This document shows positions 51,209 through 63,243 of a stretch of DNA of 64,000 nt, piece by piece. The stretch covers positions 310,001 through 374,000 of the forward strand of contig CANTFK010000985.1 of assembly GCA_947646735.1 (NCBI GenBank), written 5' to 3'. How positions within the stretch are numbered: position 1 is the stretch's first letter; the number at the start of each line of letters is the position of its first letter. The translations under genes were made by a program, and so were the position numbers. Source of the stretch: Peronospora farinosa (taxonomy: Eukaryota; Oomycota; Peronosporomycetes; Peronosporales; Peronosporaceae). Under the pieces are notes generated by a model. That model saw only the letters and a program-made list of their open reading frames with translations, was not told the DNA's origin and searched no databases.

Positions 51209-52288
51209 TTACTGAAACGAGTCTTTGCGTCGGCGAAGGTTTTCAAGAACGCTGACCGGATCTCTTCCGCCGACAGCATTGCGAATAGTCTCGTTATGCA
51301 CGCGCAAGAAGGGGTTGTAGAGTATTTCTTCACGTAGGGAAGACGGGACGCTGGGCAGATTCTTCGCCCGACGAATACGAACGGCTGAAATCTTGTCGCG
51401 CAAAGCCTGATTAGATGGGTCTACGCTAAGAGCGAAACGTAGGTTCGACATGGTATACTCATGACCACAGTACACCCTCGTGTCCTTTGGTAGCTTGAGA
51501 AGTACTTCGTACAGAGCCCTGTACATGTCCTCCGCCGTTCCTTCAAAGAAGCGTCCACAGCCTCCTACAAACAGTGTATCGCCTGGAAACAGCAGTGGTG
51601 GCGTCTCATCGTCGCCCGTGATAACGTACGCCACATGGGCCTTCGTGTGGCAGGATACATTCAACACCTTCACTTTTGCCGCTCCAATCTTAAACTCTTC
51701 TCCTCCGTTCACTGGGCAGTTCCGTGCTGGGATCCGCTCATGTTCCGGTCCAGCAATCATCACGTCCGGATAGTGTTTCGCCATTTCCTCGTTGCCTCCA
51801 GCGTGATCTCTGCCGATAAAAAACACCACATCAACGACTTCAAATGAGTCTTTCTTACTGTAAAAATCACGATAGTAAATCGACACAAGAAATACTCGTG
51901 TTTGTGTGTTGTCAAGACGCCAAGAAACTCGCGGTTTCGAGTCGTTTCTTCCTCCTTTAATACCGTCAAGATCTTGCTAGACTCGGCAGGATCGACTGCA
52001 AACATTGTCTGATTGGCCTCATCTACCACCACGTAGCCTATCACTCACATATACCTGTAAATAACTACATCATCGCTATTGTAATATTTTGCCAAACTAC
52101 GCCTGCGTACCGTAATTATCTTTTAACATTGGTACAATACGAACACGAAGACTCGGATCATTCAGGTACTTTTTCGTCAATATTCCAGTCTCTCTAATCG
52201 ATATCCATCGTCGATGCAGCGACGTCATTAAGAACCCCCTAGATACTCGGATCATTGTCGCTCGACATGCTCGACCTTTACGTAACAT
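51209..52288 (-). CDS. HAGH: Glyoxalase II (hydroxyacylglutathione hydrolase), mitochondrial type
   Basis: Hydrolyses S-D-lactoylglutathione to D-lactate and glutathione, the second step of methylglyoxal detoxification. Three exons (52288-52111, 52037-51896, 51809-51209) give 306 residues. The metal-binding THKHEDHAGG is formed exactly across the second splice. Further ligand blocks are VSCHTKAHVAYV, FPGDTLFVGGCGRFFEGTAE and VYCGHEYTMSNLRFA. The N-terminus (MLRKGRACRATMIRVSRGF) is Arg-rich and acid-free, consistent with a mitochondrial presequence; a second ATG at 52255 could give a shorter form. Divergent from TRAPPC11, with 145 bp between start codons. Confidence 0.92.
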
Positions 52289-52433
52289 TTGTCAAACAAA
52301 AAGCAATTTTTCTCTCTTTCTTTCAGTACTTTTCGTGCTTCTTATTTGATTGGTTGAAACTCCACACCATTACCGGTATTAAACCGGTGACTTGGACTCA
52401 GAAAAAAGGGAGGCGAAGAGCTCTTTGCATACA
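52289..52433. promoter_or_regulatory. Short divergent promoter, GLO2 and TRAPPC11
   Basis: 145 bp between opposite ATGs. It contains an ATTGG (reverse CCAAT) at 52349-52353, a pyrimidine run (TTTTTCTCTCTTTCTTTC) and two copies of the palindrome ACCGGT at 52372-52377 and 52383-52388, 11 bp apart, or about one helical turn. Confidence 0.5.
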
Positions 52434-55400
52434 ATGGAGAGCTTTGGGACGGAGCTCAAGGAGACGCCGTACCCATTGATTGTAACGCTTGGCTCGCACG
52501 AGGTACAGCATAAACTACTGCCACATATTCGTGCAGCAAATGAGGAATTTATACCCAAGCTACACTTCGTATCGCTGCCGCGCGAGCACCGTTTTCCTGT
52601 GAAGAAAGAGCTGCGCGAGAAGCACGGGACTTTTCAGACACAGCGTGACTTTGAAAGCTATTCGACACAGGGAATTCTTAAAGTACGATGGCTCAAAAAA
52701 CAGCAGGAGTTGCTACCTGCAGTGGTGTTGCTCTTTGACGAGTTTGATCCTCGTTGGGAGCCACAAAAGTGGCAGCAGAGGGAGATGGCGCTCCGGGATG
52801 AGGTGGAGGAGCTGAAACGGGTGTTATCAGGTGGGTGTTATTTAGCTCAGTGGATAGACTTGATGGAGGTTCGTTTTTTAATGGGGTGATTGGGACTTTT
52901 GTGCAGCCAGAGAGTGTCGCGTGATGCTCATTTTGATGCAACAAGTGGATGATGTGAGTGAAGCTCCGATCAATACAAGTGAAGAGAGGCTGACAAATTT
53001 GAGAAAAAGACTAGAGACAGATTCAAAGGGACTGATGCTTATAAAGTTGAGTGATCTCGTGCGGGGATCGAGTGTGGTGGTGAAATTGGAATCACTGGTT
53101 CGCAACATGGCGCTTGAGTACTACAAGACGCAATCGAAGCGCGTGAAAAGGTATCAGAAAACTCTCGCCAAGGTGCCAGGGTATCAGGTACTTTGTGCGA
53201 GGCTGAGCTTCAAGATCGCACATTATTATGAGTTTCGACGCTATACGACCAAAGTGCTGCAGCATTATGAAGCCGCTTATAATGCCATTATCACGCTGCC
53301 GCTGAACGAAAACGAAGCTGTCGATGGGATTGCTTATACACAGGTTATGAGGATGGCGGAGTGTGTGAACTTTAAACTGTGTTATCACTTGATTTTCTCG
53401 TCCAACAATGTCAAGGGTGCAGTAGACCAACTACACCGCCACATGAATGTATACGCACGTGCTATTATTGTGGCAGATCGCGCGTACGAACACTGGGATT
53501 GGGTATCTCGGCAGTACCATGTCTTTGCACAATTGCTGGCCGAGGCTACTTCTATTCGTGGCTCATTTTCAAACACTGGGTTGGAGTCAGACGTCTATAA
53601 GGAGCCATATTTATATTTCTCCATTGCTGCAAAGTACGCCATGTTTCGAAGGAAGGCAGCTGTAAAACTTGGTCTCGCAACTGCTACCACTTTGTCTACT
53701 GTCACGGCCAATGATGAAACCTTATCGGAACGCGATTTTGTTGTAGTGCCTTCCATATTTGTTGGCGGCGATCCAGTGGTTTCCGAGGCCAATGCCGCAT
53801 CACAGGGTCCGTCAGTGGCAGCTCTTGTGAAGTACCGTCATGCCTTGGAAAGGGCTTTTCCCCATGCCAAGCGGTCTATTCTTCTCCTAGAGCATGCAAT
53901 TCAGCATTTAACGATTTGTGTGGCTGACCACAACGCTCCGCGTAGTCGATTGAAATGCCGCTTGCTAGTGCATATGGGAACAGAACGACTTGCGCTGGGC
54001 GAGTGTGATCGTGCTCGTGCTGAATTGCAGAAAGCGATAGCGAGGTTCGGTATCGAGAACTGTTCGGCACAAAGTGCTCAGATTCTGAAGCAGTTGCTCA
54101 TATGCACCTTTTACCAGGGAGATACTGCTGCTTACTTGGATTATTCGCTGCAGCTTTTATCTCCGGCTGTAGAGGAATTTGTGTCTTACAAAGAGCGTAG
54201 GCGTATTCAGGACTCTTTCTTAACAGCGTGGAGGGACCCGGCAGCTTTAGGAGCACCATTTACAGAAAACTCCGCGCTCATGAACGGGCATGAATTAGCA
54301 CTTGATCGATCTCGCCGGGTTTTCGCGGTAACAGCTCGATTTGATCGCGTCTCTGCTTGTGTGAAGGGGAATGTAACGTTGGAGCTGGAACTACGATCAT
54401 ATTTCCCGTCGTCTCTTGTGATATCGAAGATAGAGTTGCTGTTCAATGACGAACGCTACCGCACAGTACTTTACCATCGAGCTGAAGTAGAATTTGGATC
54501 TCTGACTTGCGATGACGGAAATCTTTTCACCTCGCTGGAATTTGTTCACAAATCAATCAAGAAAGTCCGCGTTCCGTTGCGTGTGCTGGACGGTCGACAA
54601 ATGCTATCTGTTCAGGAAGTACGGTTTTACTTGGGTAGCGAAAGCCATGGTGCGAAGATGGAGAGTGTTGATGCAGATGGTAAAAGGCCAGAGGAAAAGT
54701 TTTTGATCTTTCGTCTGCTGGTCGACCACGCGTCTGTAGCGCAACGAGAGATGCCGCAATTGTACCTAATGAATGGCCGCGTTCCTGCTATGGGCAATGG
54801 CTCTGCATCTCCAAGCTTTTCCAGGAGAAAGTCAATGTTTTTACCCGTTGAGGGATCTCGACCTGCCCACGCTGATGTTAGTGAACCCATTCAGGATAAT
54901 GGTATTGCATATCTTCAAGGTTCATCATTGATCGTTCTGCAGCCTCGCGCGAAGGCTACTCTGTCTATGCTTTCCCATGAACCACTGTTGACGGGAGATT
55001 TTCGTGAACTTGCTTTTCAGTTGGCAGCAAATGAAGACACTTTGGAGAATGTAACATTTCGAATCGTTTGTGATCCTCCACCGGCATCATTTGCTCCTGG
55101 TGATGCATTCTTTTTCACTGAGCAATCGGGCGTTTTGACTCCAGTGCCGCTGGATACTAATCTACAACCGCAACATTTGATCTCTCTTCCGAATAAAAAC
55201 CCACAAACGGAAGAAAGTTTCCGCGTTATCGTTCGTTCGACCAGGGCGACACCTGTGACATTAGTCGCGGCAGTGTCATACACCACAAAGACAGGCGTGG
55301 CTGTAGGCTTTGATGAACGGTTTAATTTGGTGTGCCATAACCCGTTTGCGATTCAAGGAAGTTTCATTCACGACTATTTAAGTGGAGGCGGTGTGTCTGA

Positions 55401-56244
55401 TGCTGCTCAAAGGCCGACAGGTTCGTACGGTTGTGTGGGAAGCTCGGTCAACTACCGAGGGAGCATTACATGCACGTCAGGAGAGGCATTACATGTGCTT
55501 GCATTGGAGTTTAAACCGCGCGAGACGAACATGGTAAAAGACTTGGCGATCTCAGGATTTGGATTAAAACCGACCGACTCTGAGAACAGTAACAGTGAAG
55601 ACGTTTGTGCAACATTCAATGACGGCGACTCGCAGAGTTTCTGTCTGCGATTGGTACCGAAAGTGGCGTCACCCTTTGTCACACTTGGTCGGGTAGAAAT
55701 TATTTGGCGGCGTAAGTCTTCATCAAGAATGGGCGTTCCCCATGATGAGTCTCGCAACGATGTAGTGAGAACGTGGTTGGAAATTCCGTTGGTGTCGTTC
55801 GTGGCTGCCCCTCTCACCTTTAGTGTGGAGACGCCACCGTTTGGCGTCGAGGGGGTCCTTTTCTCCATGGACGTTCAAGTAAAGAACAATGAAGCTGTCT
55901 TTCACAGCTTGCGGATCAAGCCAGTGGATACAGAGGGGACGTTTTTCATTTCCGGTTGCACAAATGCTACGAAAGACTTGCTTCCTTTTGACGAACAAGT
56001 GTTCCGGCTGGGTTTAGTACCAACAAAGACAGGTATAATGTCTGAAATTGTTTCTTGGCAGTCCATTTCGAGCAAAGCTAACGATTTGTTTTTTTTGTTT
56101 TCGTGTATAGGTTATCTACGGCTGCCCTGTTTAGAGATCATGTCATTGACCTATAACGTCCCCTTTAGCAACCCAGATGAACGCCACGAGTTGTTTGTCC
56201 TTCCCCAAGAATGTCCTGATTGGTTTCCAGAACGTGCGAAATGA
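52434..56244 (+). CDS. TRAPPC11: TRAPP complex subunit 11 (foie gras family)
   Basis: A subunit of the TRAPPIII tether that activates Rab1-type GTPases in ER-Golgi traffic and autophagy. Exons 52434-52830, 52907-56032 and 56111-56244 give 1218 residues, near the family's usual length. The N-terminal part (VTLGSHEVQHKLL to the first splice) leads to the foie-gras domain: ECRVMLILMQQVDD, CARLSFKIAHYYEFRRY, YAAKYAMFRRKA-like helices. The second half is beta-rich (gryzun-like). The last intron, 78 bp with GTATAATG donor and TGTATAG acceptor, is in frame and stop-free. Removing it gives PTKTGYLRLPCLEIM, which reads more like a conserved C-terminus. I used ATG 52434; the in-frame upstream TTG is not a likely start. 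Confidence 0.85.
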
Positions 56245-56663
56245 AAAACTGTTGGAAAACAACAACGAGGATGTTTGCTTGAGATAGACGTAACGGAGTG
56301 GTCGTCATTTCGTTCCATAATTAGCTGGTGAGAGAGAGACCAAGAAAGGAACTTGAACAGAAAGCTACAATCTCATTCCCCATATCCATATGGCATGCAA
56401 ACATTCCACTTATTCTAGTCCGTAACTCGTCACTCTCTTGCGACTGTCAATTTGTTTTCTCGACTTTTGACCCAGCTGCTGAGCTGTTGAAAATTTCTAC
56501 GACCCGCTTTAAATTGTGCAAAAGTCCCCATTGCACGATTTGACAAAGAAAAAGCATAACTGGTGTACGTGCCCTTCGGTTAAGAAGCAGACGGGGAAGA
56601 CTACATCGAGTCCTGCGTGACGCGGCTTTTAGTGTCTTCACCACCTTTTGCTCGGCTCGTCGT

Positions 56664-57355
56664 ATGAGTCGGTGGTGTCGCTGTTTGTCGCGAAAACGCA
56701 GCAATTTACAGAGACGCATGCTCTTCCAGGAACAATTTGAGTGTATAAAAGCCGTGTATCCAGGCACCAGCTACGTGTGTTTATTGGATGGTGATAGTGG
56801 TGACATGATGTGCGTCACGACGTCTATTGTCATGGGGTGTCTAATAAGTCAAAAGGGAGAAGGAAACTGGCTGACTATTTTGTAAATTTTGTTGGTGACG
56901 GTAGAGCACAATCAGAGACGACGGAGGTGAATACGGACGAGTTTACACGCACGATTATCAACCTCAAGGACGCAGCACTGCAGTTTGGTGCGTCTATATT
57001 GAACATGTTGAAAGAAGATGATGGAGACTGACTGTGAGTGCTGGGTGCTACAATAGCGGCGACACTGAATCAAATTGATCCGCAGGTGGTGCATGTGAGA
57101 GGAGCACAGGGCATGTTTTCCTGTTATGGATCTGCGCATATGGTGCGTGGTGGTTGTTTTGTTTGTTAAGAGTGGAAGGAGGATGAAAATAGACACTGAT
57201 GTGGTTTGGAGTTGTAGATTCTGGCCTTTTACAGTGAGATACCGGGTGTGGACTTGGAGCTGTTCGATTGCTTCGAGGCCGACAAGAATATCGAGCCGAT
57301 TACAGGGGAATTGCATCGAATTTTAGACGCTAGTCAAAGTAACAAACAGCGGTAG
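56664..57355 (+). CDS. Possible spliced gene, unrecognised, exons unresolved
   Basis: Three stretches look coding but sit in different frames: MLFQEQFECIKAVYPGTSYV from 56718; SETTEVNTDEFTRTIINLKD with ALQFGASILNML (about 56912-57010); and, after a convincing GTGCGT...GTTGTAG intron at 57141-57216, AFYSEIPGVDLELFDCFEAD to the TAG at 57355. A GTGTCT donor near 56839 would join the first two. The junction near 57030 has a stop I cannot splice around. I recognise no family. This may be a decayed gene. The 56245-56663 flank shows nothing. Confidence 0.35.
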
Positions 57356-57698
57356 GAATCCTAGTTCGGTCGACACTTGACTCGAGCGGTACCGATAGGT
57401 CACTTTGCCATTTCTATCGCCGTCGTTAACATTCGGTGACACTACGAGGAAGCACCAAAGCGCAGTTTAGCAGGAGTGATCAAACTCAGGTCTGGAGACG
57501 GGTCGAGAGCTTACTTTTTCCAGCATACTGAACGAACAAGACAGAAGGACACAGCAGACAAAACCAAAGTGAATATATTTAAGTTGGAAAGCCCGAGCGT
57601 GTTTGCATGTGCAAATGCACCTCTCGTTTTTCCCCGTAGATCTATGCCGACTTGCTGCATTGTGCAACTGCATCCGTCCGGGATCACCGTCTTGTGTG
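57356..57698. other. Intergenic region, no gene seen
   Basis: Convergent gap between the unresolved plus-strand gene and PNO1. ORFs here are fragments opposite to PNO1 or random. Confidence 0.4.
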
Positions 57699-58409
57699 TT
57701 AAAATCGTTCGTTCATTCTACTAGCTACATTACGCATCTTGTTGTACACCTTGCCAGGTGGCGCGCCCATGATAAGGGAGCAGATTGCGTCACGCGCCAA
57801 CTTGATATTGGAGAACGAGCCAAGAATATGAATCTTCTGATCAGCCAGTACGATACGTGTACGGGTAGCGTTCTCAACGGCATACTTGGTCTTGCCGTCC
57901 TGTCCAGCTACACGACCGATGGCGCGACTCAAGTGGTCGCCCTTGAGCATTTTAACATCGTTCACCTCAAACGTATCAATAAACAGGTCTTCCAGACGCA
58001 GCAAAGCCACGGCATCTTGTACCTCAAATCCCATCATATAAGCCTGCACAAAGTCAGCAGCCTTCTGCAAAGCACCAACATCTGTCGTGTGTGGCGAGTT
58101 CTTCAGCTCAATGCAGCGCGTCTTCGTATTCATGCGGATCTGCAGCTTCAGGTGTTCTACAATGGGCTTCATAATGTTGGGCCAGTCGTTCTTCAGCGGT
58201 GTGTAACGGTGTGCCGGCACACGTACGCGACGAAAATCATTCTTGCCTCCAGACTGTTGCTGGGCGCTCAAAGCCGGAAAGTTGGGACGGACAACACCGT
58301 TCTCCTCGATCTCCACGTCCATCTGCTGGGTAGATTCCTGTGCATGCTGCGTACTTATTGACTGCGTATTAATTACCATGTCTTGAACAGCCATCGATTC
58401 TATCTCCAT
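57699..58409 (-). CDS. PNO1: RNA-binding protein PNO1 (Dim2), ribosome assembly
   Basis: Partner of the endonuclease NOB1 in cytoplasmic and nucleolar maturation of the small ribosomal subunit. Intact single-exon ORF, 236 residues, as expected for the family. After a Gln/Glu-rich N-terminus comes the conserved PAHRYTPLKNDWPNIMKPIV block and the first KH-like fold (CIELKNSPHTTD). The functional KH domain is RAIGRVAGQDGKTKYAVENA, followed by the C-terminal RDAICSLIMGAPPGKVYNKM segment typical of PNO1. High confidence because these blocks are almost invariant in eukaryotes. Confidence 0.96.
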   Translation of the reverse strand: MEIESMAVQDMVINTQSISTQHAQESTQQMDVEIEENGVVRPNFPALSAQQQSGGKNDFRRVRVPAHRYTPLKNDWPNIMKPIVEHLKLQIRMNTKTRCIELKNSPHTTDVGALQKAADFVQAYMMGFEVQDAVALLRLEDLFIDTFEVNDVKMLKGDHLSRAIGRVAGQDGKTKYAVENATRTRIVLADQKIHILGSFSNIKLARDAICSLIMGAPPGKVYNKMRNVASRMNERF

Positions 58410-58667
58410 AATTTACTGCTCGCGTTGTATGTAGAGATAGAGAGAAGCAGGAAGTACAGAGAAAGAGGGAGTGCAGGAAGTCCGAGGTAGCAAGTAGCTC
58501 TTCAAACGACTGGAGTCGGCAATCTTGGCCATTTGATTGGATGAAAAGCAAACATATCGGTACGATACCGATAAAAAACGGTTTTGCTGACGTACGTCGA
58601 GATGGCTTCAATTGTGACAGAGATTGATACATGTCATGTGTTTACTAACCAGATTGAGTTGCAAGAG

Positions 58668-60040
58668 CTATCTTATTGACTTTTCAGCTGTTGATTGGCT
58701 TGAGCAAAGAAGACAAGACAGATTAGGGGCATCCAGCCACCAAGCCAAAATATAAGAGCCCACAATGGTCTGCATACATAGAATCATAAGAGTCATAACA
58801 GCACTCGCGTATGTCAGCACTAAACAATTGAATATAAAAACACTTTGACCACCAAAGTACCTGTACAGAATCCAATTGACTCCAACGACCGTAAATGTGA
58901 GCGCAACACTCATGCTGCTTGCCAGTAGATGCTGCTGACTGCCAGCTAGAAACGATCCGACGCGCTCGAGGATCGGGCTGCGCAATACTAAGAAGCTTAT
59001 AAAGCCCAGCACACCCGCGAACAGCCTGAAGAACCGATTTTTGCGAACCTACAAAACAAAAAATTAGTGAGCTCTAAAAACAAAAACGATTTCTTGTATC
59101 GACAATCATCACGTACCTCTGCGTGCGTTTTCTTGTCAAAAAGTTCGTTCGCAGTCATGATTCCGTCCTCCAACAAATACAGCGCTTCACCAGTGGAGCT
59201 TTTGAACGGCACCACGTCTTTTCCTTTCTGTTGAGCACACACCGTCACTGGATAGTTGGGTGTCACCTCAAAGTGCACACGTTGATCACCCAAAACAGGC
59301 TTTCCATCTCGAAAGTAGAAAAAATCTTCCTGAACCGAGATATTCGACAGTGCACTTCCTTGTTCCCATCCTGTTCCTTTTCGTTGATCCAGTATATTCG
59401 CCATCACTCGACGACTTGTAGCATCCAAGTGCAAAACATCTCGACGTTGAATCTGATCAATCAGTTCGTCAGGCAACTTGAAATCTCCCACGACAAGGTC
59501 GCTCGCTTTGACTACATGCGACTTGTACGTCCAAGCTTCAGACGGTGGATTTGTGTAGCCAAGATCATGAAACCCAATACTATCAATCACCTTCTCCCTC
59601 CATCTCATCTCGTACATAAAGATCCTCTCCCGATTGTTATCGAACCGCCGATCTTCATCCTCAGGTGTACTGCTCATCGAGGTGTGCGACGTCTCGACCC
59701 ATTGCAGCATTTCTACATGGCGATAGAGTCTCACACCTTTCACAGCAATTCCAAACGTCGTGTCCAATACAAATGGACTCTGCCGGAGTTCCAGTTCGTC
59801 TGTGGTCTCTTTGTTCCATTGATTATTACCTATCGATGCTGTAGTAGTGATCAAGCCGGAGAAAAGAATCAGTTGACCGTCCGTACTCGGCGAAAAGTCA
59901 GGTTTAGACAGCGAAACCACCACGGATCTCCCCTCTTCAAAGCTCTCGACAGTTCGCACCAATACAGACTCGAAAACGCACGTCGTAGCGACTGACGCGA
60001 GCACCAACAAGCCCCCGATCGCCACCTTTTTCTGACTCAT
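58668..60040 (-). CDS. TMEM43: TMEM43 (LUMA) family membrane protein
   Basis: A multi-pass protein of the ER and inner nuclear envelope. Two exons (60040-59117, 59048-58668) give 434 residues. There is one membrane helix at the N-terminus (residues ~7-25), then a large lumenal domain that includes GVRLYRHVEMLQWVE, the WREKVIDSIGFHDLGYTNP block and VHFEVTPNYPVTVCAQQKG. After the splice (HAE/VRKNRFFRLFAGVLGFI) come about three more helices. The YRHVEMLQW and W...ID...F....NP blocks are those of the family. Divergent from NUP42, with 117 bp between start codons. Confidence 0.85.
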
Positions 60041-60157
60041 TTTAGATCAGAGATTCAATCTCTTTCCAATTCCGGATTGGCTAAAATGAAAAAAGATTAT
60101 TGACGAATCACACGTCGTTGTGGACAGCAGTGCGTACCGATCGAGGCAGTTGGCTAC
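60041..60157. promoter_or_regulatory. 117-bp divergent promoter with inverted CCAAT boxes
   Basis: CCAAT-TCCGG-ATTGG at 60066-60080 is a perfect inverted pair of CCAAT boxes (NF-Y type), placed between the TMEM43 and NUP42 start codons and able to serve both directions. Confidence 0.55.
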
Positions 60158-61854
60158 ATGAAGACGTGCAAGTTCTTCCGTCAGGGCACATGCCGTAACG
60201 GCAACAAATGCCGTTTCTCACACGAGACTTTTGGCAATAACGATGGCAATTGTAATCGTAACACTGGCGGCGGTTTTGGATCACAGTCACAGTCTCCGTT
60301 TGGCAAGAATGAGAACACTTTGTCGACTACGCAAGGCGTCACGATGACTGAATCTGGACGGACGCTGACAATTGAGGAACTTCAGCACCCGCCGATCTGG
60401 CCACTTTCTGGCTTTGCAGTTTTTAAAGGTGTATGTGGCCAATTATCTGTAGTAATTGTGGGGTACGTAGTGACAGATCTGGAACTTACATGCAGTTGCA
60501 TTCCTGTTTTGTTTCTTTGTAGCTGCCAAGTATTGTGACAGGTGATGTCAGCTGTGAAGAAGCTCGTTGGGAAGCATACCAAGAGCTGAAAGCTTCTGGG
60601 AATTGTATACAGTCTATGCAGAAGTTTCAGGCACTGGCAGCGGAGAAGCAGACGCAGCGACAACGTGTCATATGGCTGCTTGAGAACCGCCAGTCGGCAC
60701 AAAAGCTGTTCAATGGAGAGACACTGTCGGAAGTAGAAGGTATGGGCGTAAAGAGTGCAACATCTAACCCGTTTGGAGGTGGGACAGCTACTAGTCCCTT
60801 TGGAGGGACATCGTCGTCGTTTGGTGGAACAACAACAGTGGCAAATCCGTTTGGCTGTGGTGCTGCTGCTCCTGCTCCTGCATCTTCTCCGTTTGGGAAC
60901 TCTGCTTCACCAGCAGCTAGTTTCTTTGGTGGAAGTAATAGCACAGCGTTTGGAGGAACTGTTGCTAGCCCGTTTGGAGGTGGTAGCTGTACAACGACTT
61001 TTCGTTCTCCGTCAGTAGTGGGAGCAGGAAGTGGCGCAGGATTTGGTGGGAGTGCGGTGGCCAATCCATTCAAAGGTGCTGCTGCTACATCTGCGCCGTC
61101 TCCATTCGGTAATCCAGCGACACCTACTTTTGGAGGAGCAGCAACACCGTCATCGTCTCCGTTTGGTGGAGTGGTCTCGGCCACAGCCTCACCATTTGGA
61201 ATTGGATCTTCAGTGCCTACTTCGGCTTTTAGTGGAAGCGGCACTGGCTCAGGATTTACCGGGGTCGGTGGGGATGCAGCAAAACCAGCAGCTTCGCCAT
61301 TTGTCGGCGGGACAGTAACGCCAGCGTCCTCACCGTTTGGTGGTAATGCAACAGCACCGACTTCCTCACCATTTGGGGCACCTTCGGTCACTACGCCTTT
61401 TGGTGGCATCTCGGGAGCAACATCTCGTCCCAACGCTTTCGGCGATGCCGCGTCTTCCATCAATGCTACGGCCAAACCGTTTGGCGAGTCTTCATCAGGA
61501 ACTGGTTTATCATCCAACAGCACTACAGAGGCCACTAATCCGTTCGGTGCGTCCGCATCATCCAGCACAACCACCCCATCCGCATTTTCGGCGCCATCAA
61601 GTAGTCTCTTCGGTGCTTCAACAAGCGCCATCAGTGCAACGGGACGGTTTGGAAACTCGACAACGAGTAATTCATCTTTGTTTGGCGGATCATCAGTATT
61701 GACCACGGCTACTCCGCCGCCTCCATCGACCCCAGCAATCAGTGGTCCTCCCCCTGAGGCTCGCGACGACGCATGGAATGCAGAGCAATTTCAGCAAGCG
61801 GAGTTCTCGTTGGGTATGGTGCCCACTGTACCGCCTCCACCACAGTTCTGCTGA
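60158..61854 (+). CDS. NUP42: CCCH zinc-finger FG nucleoporin NUP42 (Rip1/NUPL2-like)
   Basis: A cytoplasmic-face nuclear pore protein that helps Gle1 and DBP5 in mRNA export. Exons 60158-60430 and 60523-61854 give 534 residues. Residues 4-22 form a C-x7-C-x5-C-x3-H zinc finger (CKFFRQGTCRNGNKCRFSH). A conserved helical segment spans the splice (WPLSGFAVFKGLPSIVTGD, EEARWEAYQEL). The remainder is an intrinsically disordered FG region with many SPFG, NPFG and GGSxxFG repeats in Ser/Thr/Ala linkers. It ends in a short conserved tail (WNAEQFQQAEFSLGMVP), the likely Gle1-binding motif. The FG coding bias produces long false ORFs in other frames. Confidence 0.88.
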
Positions 61855-61984
61855 GACGGAAGCGCAGCATATGTGCACATTGAACAAAGGATTGAGTAGC
61901 ATGCTTTTATATTGTAGTAAAGTGCACGTTATCAGTATAAATAAGAGTGACCTTCACGATGTTTCCTGCATGCTTCGATGACAA

Positions 61985-63243
61985 TTAGCATCGATCCAGG
62001 TTGCTGAACGTGCCCGTTTGGCGTGCCTTCTTCTTCACCACCTGGCCGACACCAGCATCCACGAAGTTTTTGCCGCGTAGAGCGCGAAGAGGCACATCGG
62101 CCGTGTTGCCATGAGCGCTGTTGAGCTGCAACAGTAGCGCGTAAACGGCATTCTTTTGAGCTGGTGTTGCTCGTCCCACCAATCTCGGACTTTCCGCATA
62201 CAAAAACAGTGGCTGGGCGGTTGCTATCGCCGAGCGGGAACAGTTAAATCGCTGCAGCAGCTCGAATGGCACAGCCTTTCCGTCCCTGAACTTCGCCATC
62301 AGCGTCGCCGTTGGAGCCGTCATAAAGAAGCCTAGCAACAGGCCGTCATGCTGCATGACAAACATGAACCGGCATTCAAAGACGTTGTCAGCAAGTGCGA
62401 CAACGCCTGCATCTTTTACACGAACTCGTGAAGCATTAGAGCGAGCAGCAGAACTTAATGCTATGGCCCACTGCTGACACATGGAACTGTTCCAAAGTTT
62501 AATGCTGACATCCACCTCTCGCCCAAAAAAGGATGTGACCCGAGATTTACCATCGATTCGTTGTGGTGAGGCCACAGTGTCGAGATGTTCCAATGGATTC
62601 GTGGTGATTAAAGACGACGTCATTGCATCTCTGTTGCGTGTCTCTATCGGCGGGGAGCAAATAAGCTGCTGCAACACGTAAAACTCGATACGAGCCGAGA
62701 CTTTTTTGCACAAGATCGCCAACTTGTAGAGTAAACTCTGCGTCATCTTGCTCCTAGGGATGTAGTCGAAAAAGAGAAATTGTAGCGGACCAAAGTGAAA
62801 GCCAAAGGCCAGCAATGCATAGACAAAGTACACGACCATGATACAAAGGGACATGGTGTAGTACGCGGTGCCGTGAAAAGCATAGTCAATCTACAATCGT
62901 CCCCATCAAAACGTTAGCACTCCAATCATCAAACGGTAAACAATCTTTCTACTCAAGACAAACGCACCAATCGAATCTTGAGCCAACAGTAGAAAAAACC
63001 AATCCACATACGCTGCGACGGTGATAGGAAATACACCGGACAGCCACGAATACAATGCTGTGCGATGCGATAGCCCAAAAAGGTCGCCAGCGACTCAGCC
63101 ACGACAAAGTACGAGGAAAAAAGACGGAGATCCAATTCCATAGAGGTTGCAATGTTGTCTGATGATGATTCGTACGAGTGTGGCCATTCAAGTCCTGCAG
63201 GTCCTGAGAAGCCCAAGCCTGGGCCACGACGATATAGTGGCAT
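61985..63243 (-). CDS. Membrane protein of unknown family
   Basis: Two exons (63243-62968 and 62890-61985) join as WLKIRL/IDYAFHGTAYYTMSL and give 393 residues. The intron has a GTGCGT donor, a GCTAACG branch-like site and a TTGTAG acceptor. About three hydrophobic spans occur: around residues 40-55, 65-92, and a strong one at MSLCIMVVYFVYALLAFGFH. A soluble, basic C-terminal domain of about 230 residues follows (VQVVKKKAR-like end). I chose ATG 63243 because the upstream extension only has a TTG start. No family recognised. The membrane-then-soluble layout is all that can be said. Confidence 0.65.

Noticed and set aside
60627..61706. 359-codon minus-strand ORF opposite NUP42
   Set aside because: It is the antisense of FG-repeat codons (Gly/Phe/Ser/Pro bias removes stops) and has only Pro/Asn/Gly/Ala-rich composition without any domain.
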